Assembly (NCBI GenBank): GCA_019116705.1
Contig: DXBF01000063.1
Location: forward strand, 1-49,170
Source of the DNA: Candidatus Gemmiger avistercoris
GTDB lineage: Bacteria; Bacillota; Clostridia; Oscillospirales; Ruminococcaceae
DNA length: 49,170 bases
Reading direction: 5' to 3'
Shown: in pieces, positions 40,850-48,669 of the stretch
How positions within the stretch are numbered: position 1 is the first letter of the stretch
Layout: every line of letters starts with the position of its first letter
Made by a program: the position numbers and the translations under genes
Notes under the pieces: model-generated
The model's input: the letters and a program-made list of their open reading frames with translations, nothing else
Database searches by the model: none
Told to the model about the DNA's origin: nothing

Positions 40850-41698
40850 TCAAATTTCCACCGTTCCTTCAAATACCGTCAGCGCCGGGCCGGTCAGCAG
40901 GACGGTGTCGTCCGCCAGCACCTGCACCTGCAGCGTCCCGCCGGGCTGGGCGACTTCGATCTCCGCCTGCCGCGGGCAGGCCCCGCGCAGCACGAACGCC
41001 GCAGCCGCCGCACAGGCGCCGGTACCGCAGGCCTGCGTGGCCCCGCTGCCCCGCTCCCACACCGTCATCGCCAGGGCGCACGGGCCTTCCTGCCGCACAA
41101 ATTCCACATTGGCCCCCTCAGGGAAAGCCGGATGTTCCGCCAACGCCCGTCCCCATGCCGCCAGCTGCGCGCCGGTGGGCGGCGTTTCCCGGCATGGCAC
41201 CACACAGTGGGGATTGCCCATGCTCAGGCAGACGACCTGCCATTGGCGGCCTCCGGCCACCAGCGGCAGATCCGGCAGCGGCCCTGCGCCGAACCCCGCC
41301 ACGGGCACATCCTCCGCCCGGGTGGAAAACCGTCCCATCCCCGCCCGCCACAGATGCGGCCCCAAACGGTACAGCGTCTTGCGTCCCGCGCCGCAGGTAT
41401 CCAGTTCGATGCGGTCTTTTTGCAGGCCGTGCTCATACAGGTATTCCGCCACACAGCGCACGCCGTTGCCGCACATGGCGCCGGGGCTGCCGTCCGCGTT
41501 GTACATGACCATCGTGCCGTCCGCGTCGGCCAGACGGGGCGGCGCAATGCAGATCAGCCCGTCGGCCCCCACCGAAACACGCCGCCGGGACAGCCCGCGC
41601 GCCAGTTCTGCCGCGCGGGGCGGCAGGCCCTGCGTCCGGCAGTCGAGATAAATATAGTCGTTGCCCGCAGCCTGCATCTTCGTAAATGACAGTCTCAT
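40850..41698 (-). CDS. dapF: Diaminopimelate epimerase
   Basis: A 282-residue PLP-independent epimerase that turns LL-DAP into meso-DAP. Both catalytic cysteines are visible, in AMCGNGVRC and in ACGTGACAAAA, as is the N-terminal MQAAGNDYIYLDC. Length is canonical. The ATG at 41698 follows GGGGAGGG. No sigma-A promoter is clear upstream. The gene ends 80 nt before the start of the GT-C-like gene. Confidence 0.96.
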   Translation of the reverse strand: MRLSFTKMQAAGNDYIYLDCRTQGLPPRAAELARGLSRRRVSVGADGLICIAPPRLADADGTMVMYNADGSPGAMCGNGVRCVAEYLYEHGLQKDRIELDTCGAGRKTLYRLGPHLWRAGMGRFSTRAEDVPVAGFGAGPLPDLPLVAGGRQWQVVCLSMGNPHCVVPCRETPPTGAQLAAWGRALAEHPAFPEGANVEFVRQEGPCALAMTVWERGSGATQACGTGACAAAAAFVLRGACPRQAEIEVAQPGGTLQVQVLADDTVLLTGPALTVFEGTVEI

Positions 41699-41777
41699 AC
41701 TATCCCTCCCCCGACCAGTGTATGCCGCGCCCGGGCGCCCCAGCACGGAATGCCCGGCGCTTTTTGCACGGCTCCTC

Positions 41778-41806
41778 TTGACATCTTTTGACAGATAGGC
41801 TATATA
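41778..41806 (+). promoter_or_regulatory. acpP-proS promoter with tandem TTGACA
   Basis: TTGACA at 41778-41783 is 17 nt from TATATA (41801-41806). A second TTGACA lies 10 bp downstream (41788-41793). An AT-rich imperfect palindrome follows near 41802-41818. Confidence 0.65.
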
Positions 41807-41841
41807 TTTAATGAATATCTGTTTACTAAAGGAGATACACT

Positions 41842-42078
41842 ATGGATTCCGAAGTTTTTGCGCGTATCCGCGATTACCTGGCCGACCAGCTGGAAGTCGA
41901 TCCCGAAAAGATCACCCCCGAGAGCGACATCGTCAATGATTTCGGCGCGGACAGCCTCGACGTCATCGACATGATCACCACCCTGTCCGACGAATTCAAC
42001 GTGGAGATCCCCGACGAGGAGATCGAGAACTTCCACACCGTCGGCGATGTGGTCAATTATCTGGAGGAGCGGCTGTAA
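41842..42078 (+). CDS. acpP: Acyl carrier protein
   Basis: A 78-residue acidic helical protein that carries fatty-acyl intermediates on phosphopantetheine. The attachment serine lies in FGADSLDVIDMI, and the length and C-terminal FHTVGDVVNYLEERL are standard. The ATG follows AAAGGAG. It is not beside other fatty-acid genes here; instead proS follows after 29 nt. Confidence 0.96.
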   Translation: MDSEVFARIRDYLADQLEVDPEKITPESDIVNDFGADSLDVIDMITTLSDEFNVEIPDEEIENFHTVGDVVNYLEERL

Positions 42079-42107
42079 TTTCTGCCGTATGATGTGAAGG
42101 AGTAGAC

Positions 42108-43547
42108 ATGGCAAGCGATAAGAAAAAAATGGTCGAAGCGATCACCGCGCAGGAGGTCGACTTCGCCCAGTGGTATACCGACATCTGCACCAAAGCCGAA
42201 CTGGTGGAATATTCCAGCGTGAAGGGTTTTGTGGTGCTGCGCCCCTACGGCTATGCGATCTGGGAGAATATCCAGAAGGATCTGGACGCGCGTTTCAAGG
42301 CCACCGGCCACGAGAATGTGGCCATGCCCATGCTGATGCCGGAAAGCCTGCTGAAAAAAGAGGCCGAACTGGTGGAGGGCTTTGCCCCCGAAGTCGCCTG
42401 GGTCACCGCGGGCGGCAGCGAACCGCTGGAGGAACGTCTGGCGGTGCGCCCCACCAGCGAGACGCTGTTCAGCGACCACTTCGCCCATGTGCTGCACAGT
42501 TACCGTGACCTGCCGATGCTGTACAACCAGTGGTGCAGCGTGGTGCGGTGGGAAAAGTCCACCCGTCCCTTCCTGCGCACGCGGGAATTCTGGTGGCAGG
42601 AAGGCCACACCATCCACGAGACGGCGGAAGAAGCCATGGCCGAGACCGAGCAGCAGCTGAACTGCTACGCGGATTTTTGTGAACATGACCTGTGCATTCC
42701 CGTGCTGAAAGGCCGCAAAACCGACAAGGAGAAATTTGCCGGCGCTGAAGCCACGTATACCATCGAGGCCATGATGAAGGACGGCAAGGCCCTGCAGAGC
42801 GGCACCAGCCACTATTTCGGGGACAAGTTCAGCCGTGCCTACGACGTGACCTTTGCCGGGCGTGACAACACCCTGCAATACCCCTTCCAGACCAGCTGGG
42901 GCGCGTCCAGCCGCCTGATCGGCGCCATCATCATGACTCACGGCGACGACGACGGCCTGATCCTGCCGCCCGCCATCGCGCCGGTGCAGGTGGTCATCGT
43001 GCCGGTGGCCGCCCACAAACCCGGCGTGTTGGAAAAGTGCCGCGAACTGGCCGGCCAGCTCAAAGGCATCGTCCGCGTCAAGCTGGACGACAGCGACAAA
43101 CAGCCCGGCTGGAAGTTCGCCCAATGGGAAATGAAGGGCGTTCCGATCCGTCTGGAGATCGGCCCCCGCGACATTGAGCAGGGCCAGTGCGTACTGGTGC
43201 GCCGCGACAACCGGGAAAAGCAGTTCGTCAAGTTCGAGGACCTGGTCACGGCGATCCCGGCCGCGCTGGATGCGCTGGCCAAAGACCTGTACGACCGTGC
43301 GCTGAAGAACCGCGAAGCCCGCACGACCAGCGCCGTTACCATGGAGGAAGTCAAGCAGAAAGCCGCCGCTTCCACCGGGTTCATCAAGACCATGTGGTGC
43401 GGTGATCTGGCCTGCGAGGAAGCCATGAAGGAGCAGGCCGGCCTGTCCAGCCGCTGCATGCCGTTCGAGCAGGAGCACCTGAGCGACATCTGCCCGGTCT
43501 GCGGCAAGCCCGCCAAAAAGATGGTCGTCTGGGGCATCGCCTACTGA
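42108..43547 (+). CDS. proS: Prolyl-tRNA synthetase, archaeal/eukaryote-like type
   Basis: A 479-residue class II synthetase that charges tRNA-Pro. [16 protein letters not shown] and the motif 2 region [19 protein letters not shown] are intact. It is the short ProS type without the editing insertion. The C-terminal zinc domain has four cysteines in [13 protein letters not shown] and ICPVCGKP, and the protein ends in Tyr, as is typical of the type. The ATG follows AAGGAG. It is cotranscribed with acpP and ends at a strong terminator that abuts the next gene. Confidence 0.96.
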   Translation: MASDKKKMVEAITAQEVDFAQWYTDICTKAELVEYSSVKGFVVLRPYGYAIWENIQKDLDARFKATGHENVAMPMLMPESLLKKEAELVEGFAPEVAWVTAGGSEPLEERLAVRPTSETLFSDHFAHVLHSYRDLPMLYNQWCSVVRWEKSTRPFLRTREFWWQEGHTIHETAEEAMAETEQQLNCYADFCEHDLCIPVLKGRKTDKEKFAGAEATYTIEAMMKDGKALQSGTSHYFGDKFSRAYDVTFAGRDNTLQYPFQTSWGASSRLIGAIIMTHGDDDGLILPPAIAPVQVVIVPVAAHKPGVLEKCRELAGQLKGIVRVKLDDSDKQPGWKFAQWEMKGVPIRLEIGPRDIEQGQCVLVRRDNREKQFVKFEDLVTAIPAALDALAKDLYDRALKNREARTTSAVTMEEVKQKAAASTGFIKTMWCGDLACEEAMKEQAGLSSRCMPFEQEHLSDICPVCGKPAKKMVVWGIAY

Positions 43548-43635
43548 GCAAGCGCCGTACGCTTCAAAGAGGGGCAGTTCGTGGCGCCGGCTTTGCACAC
43601 GGTCTGCCGCCGGATCTCCCTGTTTGACAATCTGA

Positions 43636-43661
43636 GGGCAGCGCGGTGCGCTGCCCTTTTT
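43636..43661 (+). terminator. proS terminator overlapping a possible start codon
   Basis: GGGCAGCGC (43636-43644) pairs perfectly with GCGCTGCCC (43648-43656) around a 3-nt loop, followed by TTTTT. A GTG at 43646, in frame with the next gene, lies in the loop, and GAGGG at 43634-43638 enters the stem. Confidence 0.88.
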
Positions 43662-43672
43662 CGGTAGTTATC

Positions 43673-44764
43673 ATGTGGGTTTTGTTGCTGACATTTCTGA
43701 TCTACGGCCTCGGCCTGGTGCTGACCGCCGTGGGCAGCCGCCTGTCCGGCCGCTGCACCACCTGGTGCTGTGCGCTGTGTGGCCTGCCCATGTGGGTGGT
43801 GGGCGGCACCGTGGTGCCCTTCTGTCTGGCCCTGCCCCAGTTGATGCTGGCCTTTCTGGCCGCGGGCATGTCGGTCACTTCGCTGGCAGTAGGCACCGCG
43901 CTGGCCGGTTCGGTGGCCAACCTGGGGCTGGCGCTGGCCGTCTGCCTGCTCAACCCCCGGCGCCGGCCTTCGGTGGACCGCCAGGAATTCTGCCGCAAAT
44001 GCCTGCTGCTGCTGGCTGCCTGCGGCGTCCTGATGGTCTTTGTGCGGGACGGCACCCTGAGTTATACCGGCACCGGCCTGCTGATGTTTCTGTTCGTGGT
44101 ATTCGTGATGACCAGCATCGTCTACCAGCATCACTACAGCTACGCCGAGGGCAGCGAGATCGTGACCACCGCGGCCGCCCCCGGCGGCCTGCAGGATGCA
44201 GGCCCCGACGCTTACGGATACACCGCCCACACGATGGCTTTTCCCGTAATGAACATCGTCAACGCGCTGAAAAACCTGACCGGCGTCATCGCCGGGCTGG
44301 CGCTGCTGGCCTTCGGGGCGCAGGCGCTGGTGTACAGCGCCGCCACCTTGGCCAACGTCACCGGCACCATTCAGGCGCTGTGGGCCGCCACCCTCATCAG
44401 TTTTGGTTTTTGCCTGCCGCTGCTGGCCGACGCGCTGGATCATCCTTTCGGATCGGTCTGGAAGCGCTTTGCCACCCGCTGCCGTTATTTCCCGCCCCAG
44501 ACCCTGCCGATGCAGCTCCTGAACAGCGCGATCCTGAACCTGACGCTGGCGCTGCCAATCTCCAGCCTGATGTACCGCCGCCGCCTGCCCTTCGGCTCCC
44601 AGTTCCGGCACTATGACCTACCCGTCTGCGTTGCCATCGCCCTGATCCTGCTGCTGCCCCCGCTGCTGCGCCGCCGCCTGTACCGCTGGCAGGGCGCGGC
44701 CTGCCTGGCGTTGTACCTGCTCTATGTAGCAGCCGCCCTGCTGGCGCCGCTGGCAGGCGCCTGA
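43673..44764 (+). CDS. CaCA (Na+/Ca2+ exchanger)-like membrane protein lacking key glutamates
   Basis: A 363-residue protein with about ten membrane helices in two related halves. The first half reads VVGGTVVPFCLALPQLMLAF then GTALAGSVANL; the second has LISFGFCLPLLADAL then QLLNSAILNLTLAL. These fit the alpha repeats of CaCA exchangers (GTSLPE ... GNxxGSN), but the ion-binding Glu is Gln56 in the first repeat and Leu250 in the second. Ion transport of the usual kind is therefore unlikely. The start is uncertain: ATG 43673 lacks a good ribosome-binding site, while GTG 43646 has GAGGG 7 nt upstream but lies in the proS terminator loop. The family call is mine and needs a profile search. Confidence 0.6.
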   Translation: MWVLLLTFLIYGLGLVLTAVGSRLSGRCTTWCCALCGLPMWVVGGTVVPFCLALPQLMLAFLAAGMSVTSLAVGTALAGSVANLGLALAVCLLNPRRRPSVDRQEFCRKCLLLLAACGVLMVFVRDGTLSYTGTGLLMFLFVVFVMTSIVYQHHYSYAEGSEIVTTAAAPGGLQDAGPDAYGYTAHTMAFPVMNIVNALKNLTGVIAGLALLAFGAQALVYSAATLANVTGTIQALWAATLISFGFCLPLLADALDHPFGSVWKRFATRCRYFPPQTLPMQLLNSAILNLTLALPISSLMYRRRLPFGSQFRHYDLPVCVAIALILLLPPLLRRRLYRWQGAACLALYLLYVAAALLAPLAGA

Positions 44765-44799
44765 TCCGCTCTCCTTTTCTTCACAGCGTCAACGGATCA
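44762..44799 (+). terminator. Weak stem-loop after the CaCA-like gene
   Basis: TGATCCG (44762-44768) and CGGATCA (44793-44799) pair across 24 nt and are followed by AACATTTTG. It is only a modest terminator candidate. Confidence 0.35.
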
Positions 44800-44943
44800 A
44801 ACATTTTGTTGGGGGCTGGCGCCGATGCCTGCCTGTTTACAGTCGGAGCGCCGGTCCATATCCTTTGATGGTTCCCGCTCCGCGGCATCCGCTTCACACC
44901 GCGCAAAGGGATGCAGACGGATCAGAGCAAAGAGGTGTAGAAC

Positions 44944-45936
44944 GTGACTGACATCATTCGATTCTTTCAAACCAAAAAGAAAGGTTGGAAGAATCCACGG
45001 CATATATTAACCAACACTTACAGTAAAAGGATATTTATATTCAGTTGCATAACCCTATCGCTGTTTCTACTGCATATCGGGATCGCGAATTCCCATAGGA
45101 TGGGAAAAAGCGAACAGCAAGCCGTCACAGCGCTGGAAAGGCTCGTCGTCGGGATCGGGGAGGACGGCACGGTCCGGCTGGTCACGGCCACTCTTGACGA
45201 CCAAGTTCGCTCTGTTAATCGGTATCCATTAGAGAGTGGTGTAACCGACCTGCCGGATTCATTACCGGTAACGGAGCAAACCCGGATACGGTATCCCTGG
45301 GCCGTTGCGGTCAGTCAGGGTAAGCTCTTTGTCTTTGATTTGCGGTCGATCGTTGCGGAAAACACACCTTGTCAAGCGGTCTGCGATCGTCAAAAACTGT
45401 ATATTGCCTATGTGGATGGAGAAACCGCCTCGATCGCCATCGTGGATTTCTCGGATGGCATCCCTCCAGTACAGATTGAAAAGGGATTTCCAAAGCAAAT
45501 TGCAGAATTGCCATACAAGTTTGCTGTGACATCGGACGGCATACACTATCTTCAGGCAAGGCGCGAGGACGAAGAGCGATACCCCACACAATGCTTGACC
45601 GATCATGGCGTGACGATAGAAAATGTGCCGTTCATTTTTACGGGAAACGGCAGACTGTATGCAGCTGCATTTACTGGCCTAATGATGAAAGAGCGATCAG
45701 CGTTCGTAAAGCTGGTTCCATGGAGTAGATTGCGGGAGGTCGATTGGTACTTTTCATCGGTAGAACCAATTGTGCAATTCATCAATGATCGGTATCTTTA
45801 CTTCAAGTGTTCAACAGAATTGCCGGTTTACCGCACGATACTTTATTACGTGGTCGTCGACACAAAAAACTGTACGTGGTGTACCATAGATTACGGTAAT
45901 CCTAGGAGTGATTTATACGATAAGTTGTATAATTGA
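44944..45936 (+). CDS. Low-GC signal-anchored protein of unknown function
   Basis: A 330-residue protein, GTG start after AGAGGTG. A basic cytosolic start (KKKGWKNPRH) precedes one membrane segment (about residues 29-48), and the rest is probably outside. It contains several short beta-strand repeats with Asp/Gly turns (KLFVFDLRS, KLYIAYVDGE, GIHYLQAR), suggestive of a beta-propeller or beta-sandwich. I recognise no family. Codon use and base composition are strikingly AT-rich compared with every neighbour, a sign of recent transfer. Rare-looking codons such as ATA and AGG occur. It ends just before a GC-rich remnant. Confidence 0.7.
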   Translation: MTDIIRFFQTKKKGWKNPRHILTNTYSKRIFIFSCITLSLFLLHIGIANSHRMGKSEQQAVTALERLVVGIGEDGTVRLVTATLDDQVRSVNRYPLESGVTDLPDSLPVTEQTRIRYPWAVAVSQGKLFVFDLRSIVAENTPCQAVCDRQKLYIAYVDGETASIAIVDFSDGIPPVQIEKGFPKQIAELPYKFAVTSDGIHYLQARREDEERYPTQCLTDHGVTIENVPFIFTGNGRLYAAAFTGLMMKERSAFVKLVPWSRLREVDWYFSSVEPIVQFINDRYLYFKCSTELPVYRTILYYVVVDTKNCTWCTIDYGNPRSDLYDKLYN

Positions 45937-45973
45937 TCGCTGGAGAGCAGCCTGCCGTAAAGTCCATCCATAA

Positions 45974-46135
45974 AATAAAAGACAGGGCTCACAAGAACGA
46001 TTCGGAGCCCCGGGCTTTTCGCTCCTCGTGCAGCCCCTGGTGCTGCTGCTCGGGCTCGGCATACCGGCCCGCAACCGGCGGTTCCGCCGGAGCCGGGATG
46101 AAAAGCCGAAGGATGACCGTCACAGCCCTGCGTGA
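45974..46135 (+). pseudogene. Possible 3' remnant of a membrane protein gene
   Basis: An open frame of 53 codons without a plausible start follows a TAA. It encodes a hydrophobic stretch (SLLVQPLVLLLGLGI, from 46016) and then a basic/acidic tail (RNRRFRRSRDEKPKDD) before TGA at 46133-46135. This is how the C-termini of the large membrane proteins here look. The GC-rich composition returns exactly here after the AT-rich gene, so it may be the stump of a replaced gene. Confidence 0.3.
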
Positions 46136-46156
46136 CAGGCGGGGCCGCCGAATACA

Positions 46157-46198
46157 GACAAAGGACCCGGGCGGCCGCAGCCGCCCGGGTCCTTTGTC
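46157..46198. terminator. Very long perfect stem-loop between convergent genes
   Basis: A 19-bp perfect stem (46157-46175 with 46180-46198) with a 4-nt loop. It overlaps the stop codon of the minus-strand membrane gene. No U tract longer than three, but the stem is extreme; it probably terminates both strands. Confidence 0.75.
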
Positions 46199-48518
46199 AG
46201 CGGGCTTGTTCCCGCCGTTTTCCGCCGCTCTTTTTCCGGCGCGGGTGGATCGCCAGCCGCGCCGCCAGCGCCAGCGCGGTTGCCAGACTGACCAGATCTG
46301 CGGCCAGCCAGCGCCTGGGTTCCCGGAACTCCACCCGGATCTCGCCGGAATAGCCCGCCGGGACCGTCACGCCCACCATACCGTTGGCGGTGCGGAACAC
46401 GATGCCCTGGCCGTCCGGCACGGTGTAGCCGGGGTAGTACAGCAGCGGCAGCTCCGCATAGCCGGTCTCGCCATTCACCTCGCTGCAGCGCAGGAAGGTC
46501 GTCCCGTCCCGCTGCTCCACCGAGGCGATCTCCACCGTCGTCACCGCCGTCTTGCATTCAAACCCGTCGCGGGTCTCTACCGCACCGTCCGGCAGATACA
46601 GGCTGTCGTAATACCAGGCCATGTTGCTGACGCGGTAATCCGCATAGATCATCTGGCCGCGGTCCCCCAGATAGGAGGTATCCACCGTGGGCAGATAGCT
46701 GTGGTAGAAGATCGCCACACCCAGCAGCGAGGCTGACAGCAGCAGCACCGCCACCGGCTGCGCATAGCGCCCGCGCCGCAGCGCCGACACGGCGCAGACG
46801 CAGGCCAGCACCAGCATCAGCGTAGCCAGGGAAAAATACCGCCAGGGGAACTGGATCGCCAGCAGCAGCTTACCGATCCCCGGCAGCGCCCCCACCCACC
46901 CCCAGGGGAAGGTGTTGGTGCTCATCCAGCAGGCCAGCGCGCCCAGGCCCAGCGCCCAGGCCCCGACCTTGCGTTCCCGGGAGGGCATGCGGTCCCCCTG
47001 GGTCAGCATGCACCAGACCAGCGCCACGGCCCCCGCCACCAGCACCACGCCGATGCTGTTGTGGTCGTCGCGCCAGGTCAGCAGTTCCGAAAGCCAAAGC
47101 CCGTTTTTCTGCACCGAAAGGCCGCCCGCAAAGCTCTCTCCGCCGTACATATTGTTGTAGCCGCCCAGCAGCATGCTGACGAACGGCAGCAGGAACCACA
47201 GGTTCAGCAGCACCACCAGGGCCGCCGCCGCCAGCCACACCCGCAGCACCGGCCAGGCGAAGGTACGCCGGAAATGCCACAGGCAAAAAACACCGCAGGC
47301 CAGCGCCGCCAGTTCCAGCGAGATCATATGGGTCTGCACCAGCGCCCCGAAGGCGACTGTCAGTTCCCCGCAGGCCAGACGCGCCTGCCGCCGGCCGGGC
47401 AGCGCGGGGCCGTACAGCAGCGTGAGCGCCGCCGGGATCAGCGGGAGAAACGCCAGCGCCGTGTATTCCCCCACCGCCGTGCGCCAGTAGATGTTGTAGA
47501 TGTGGTAAGGCGCCAGCATATACAGGATACTGCCCAGCAGCGCCGTCTTGTTGTGGCGGAACATCTGCCGGAAGCTGAAGAAGGAGATGCCCGCCGTCAG
47601 CGCCTGCACCGCGATCAGGTAGGCGCGGTAAGCCCCCTGCACGCTCATGCCCAGCAGGCGCAGCACCGCCGGGAAGTAGAGGAACAGTTCGCCGTAAAAC
47701 AGCGAGGGCGCGTACCCGTACCCGTCTTTCGCCTGGGAATAGATGCGTACCGGGAACTGCCCTTCCCGCAGCCCCTGGGCGATGCCCTCGATGCGGGACA
47801 GGTGGAAGCGCCAGTCCGCCCCCTGGGCGCCGCCGCCGTTCATCAGCGCCGGCACGCAGACCAGGACCGTCACGCCCGCCAGCAGCCACAGGCAGCCCCG
47901 CATGCCGGCGTCCGGCAGCGCCGCCGGGCTTCCCGGCAAAAGCCGCAGCAGCGCCAGATCCGCCAGCAGGAACAGCGTCAGCCAGCCGAGCACACAGGCC
48001 CAGGCAAACGTCTTGTCCTCGCGGATGGTCACGTCCCCGATGGTAAAGATGCCGCCGTCGTTGTTGGCCACCAGGCGCACGGTGTCGCTGGCGTAGTCCA
48101 CGTTCAGCACAACGGTGTCCTGTTGGGCATTCCCGTCTACCCAACCGTGTTCGCCGCTGACGGCCATCTCCTCCCCCGCCGTAAAATAGACGCTGGCATG
48201 GTGTTCCACGCCGTCCGCGTCCATGCCCGGCCTGTAACGGTACTCCAGCTGCACGCGGTAGTGCCCCGCAGGCAGCGACATGGCCGGGGTCTGCAGGATC
48301 GGTTCGCCCTCGCTCATCTGCGTCACGCCGCGGCGGCCCTCCTCATCGTAGGTGACCGTGGACTGCTGCGCGATGACTTCCCATTGGTCCGGCGTGTACG
48401 CATATTGGACCACCGGGCGCAGCGCCGCCGCCAGCGATGACAGCAGGATCAGCAGTTCCACAGCCAGCAGCACCAGCACCGCCGGGCGGCGGCAACATTC
48501 TTTGACGAGTTTTTTCAT
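46197..48518 (-). CDS. Large membrane protein with PTPS-related (pfam10131-like) domain
   Basis: A 773-residue protein. One membrane helix near the start is followed by an outer beta domain (about residues 40-170), then a polytopic region. That region has the segment ADWRFHLSRIEGIAQGLREG and then GYGYAPSLFYGELFLYFP (about 260-305), the hallmark of the 6-pyruvoyl-tetrahydropterin synthase-related membrane family. Despite that name, such proteins look like GT-C glycosyltransferases. About a dozen helices and a C-terminal outer domain with a final helix follow. The ATG at 48518 follows AGGAG; an upstream in-frame start is rejected. Monocistronic. Confidence 0.7.
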   Translation of the reverse strand: MKKLVKECCRRPAVLVLLAVELLILLSSLAAALRPVVQYAYTPDQWEVIAQQSTVTYDEEGRRGVTQMSEGEPILQTPAMSLPAGHYRVQLEYRYRPGMDADGVEHHASVYFTAGEEMAVSGEHGWVDGNAQQDTVVLNVDYASDTVRLVANNDGGIFTIGDVTIREDKTFAWACVLGWLTLFLLADLALLRLLPGSPAALPDAGMRGCLWLLAGVTVLVCVPALMNGGGAQGADWRFHLSRIEGIAQGLREGQFPVRIYSQAKDGYGYAPSLFYGELFLYFPAVLRLLGMSVQGAYRAYLIAVQALTAGISFFSFRQMFRHNKTALLGSILYMLAPYHIYNIYWRTAVGEYTALAFLPLIPAALTLLYGPALPGRRQARLACGELTVAFGALVQTHMISLELAALACGVFCLWHFRRTFAWPVLRVWLAAAALVVLLNLWFLLPFVSMLLGGYNNMYGGESFAGGLSVQKNGLWLSELLTWRDDHNSIGVVLVAGAVALVWCMLTQGDRMPSRERKVGAWALGLGALACWMSTNTFPWGWVGALPGIGKLLLAIQFPWRYFSLATLMLVLACVCAVSALRRGRYAQPVAVLLLSASLLGVAIFYHSYLPTVDTSYLGDRGQMIYADYRVSNMAWYYDSLYLPDGAVETRDGFECKTAVTTVEIASVEQRDGTTFLRCSEVNGETGYAELPLLYYPGYTVPDGQGIVFRTANGMVGVTVPAGYSGEIRVEFREPRRWLAADLVSLATALALAARLAIHPRRKKSGGKRREQAR

Positions 48519-48563
48519 GATCGGGCAACTCCTGTGATGCAAAAAATCAGAAAGATCCTTTCC

Positions 48564-48592
48564 ACTATACTCTATCCGCCGCCAAAGCACAA
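48564..48592 (-). promoter_or_regulatory. Promoter of the PTPS-related gene
   Basis: TTGTGC (48587-48592), 17 nt, TATAGT (48564-48569) on the minus strand. Confidence 0.6.
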
Positions 48593-48616
48593 GCCCGTGC
48601 GCCGTTTTCCCACACA

Positions 48617-48648
48617 GAAAAGCCGCCGTACACGGGGCACGGCGGTTT
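48617..48648 (-). terminator. gpmI terminator
   Basis: CCGCCGT and ACGGCGG (7 bp) close a 9-nt loop, followed by CTTTTC on the minus strand. The plus strand shows a longer U run, so it may work both ways. Confidence 0.75.
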
Positions 48649-48669
48649 TTTGCTTTGTGTTCGTTTTGC

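Noticed and set aside
44800..44943. Small gene or structured RNA in the gap before the low-GC gene
   Set aside because: No ribosome-binding site with a sensible frame and no stable long hairpin; it appears to be plain leader or intergenic sequence.
47061..48440. A 459-codon plus-strand open frame
   Set aside because: Shadow of the PTPS-related membrane gene; no ribosome-binding site and a Gln/His/Arg-rich product.
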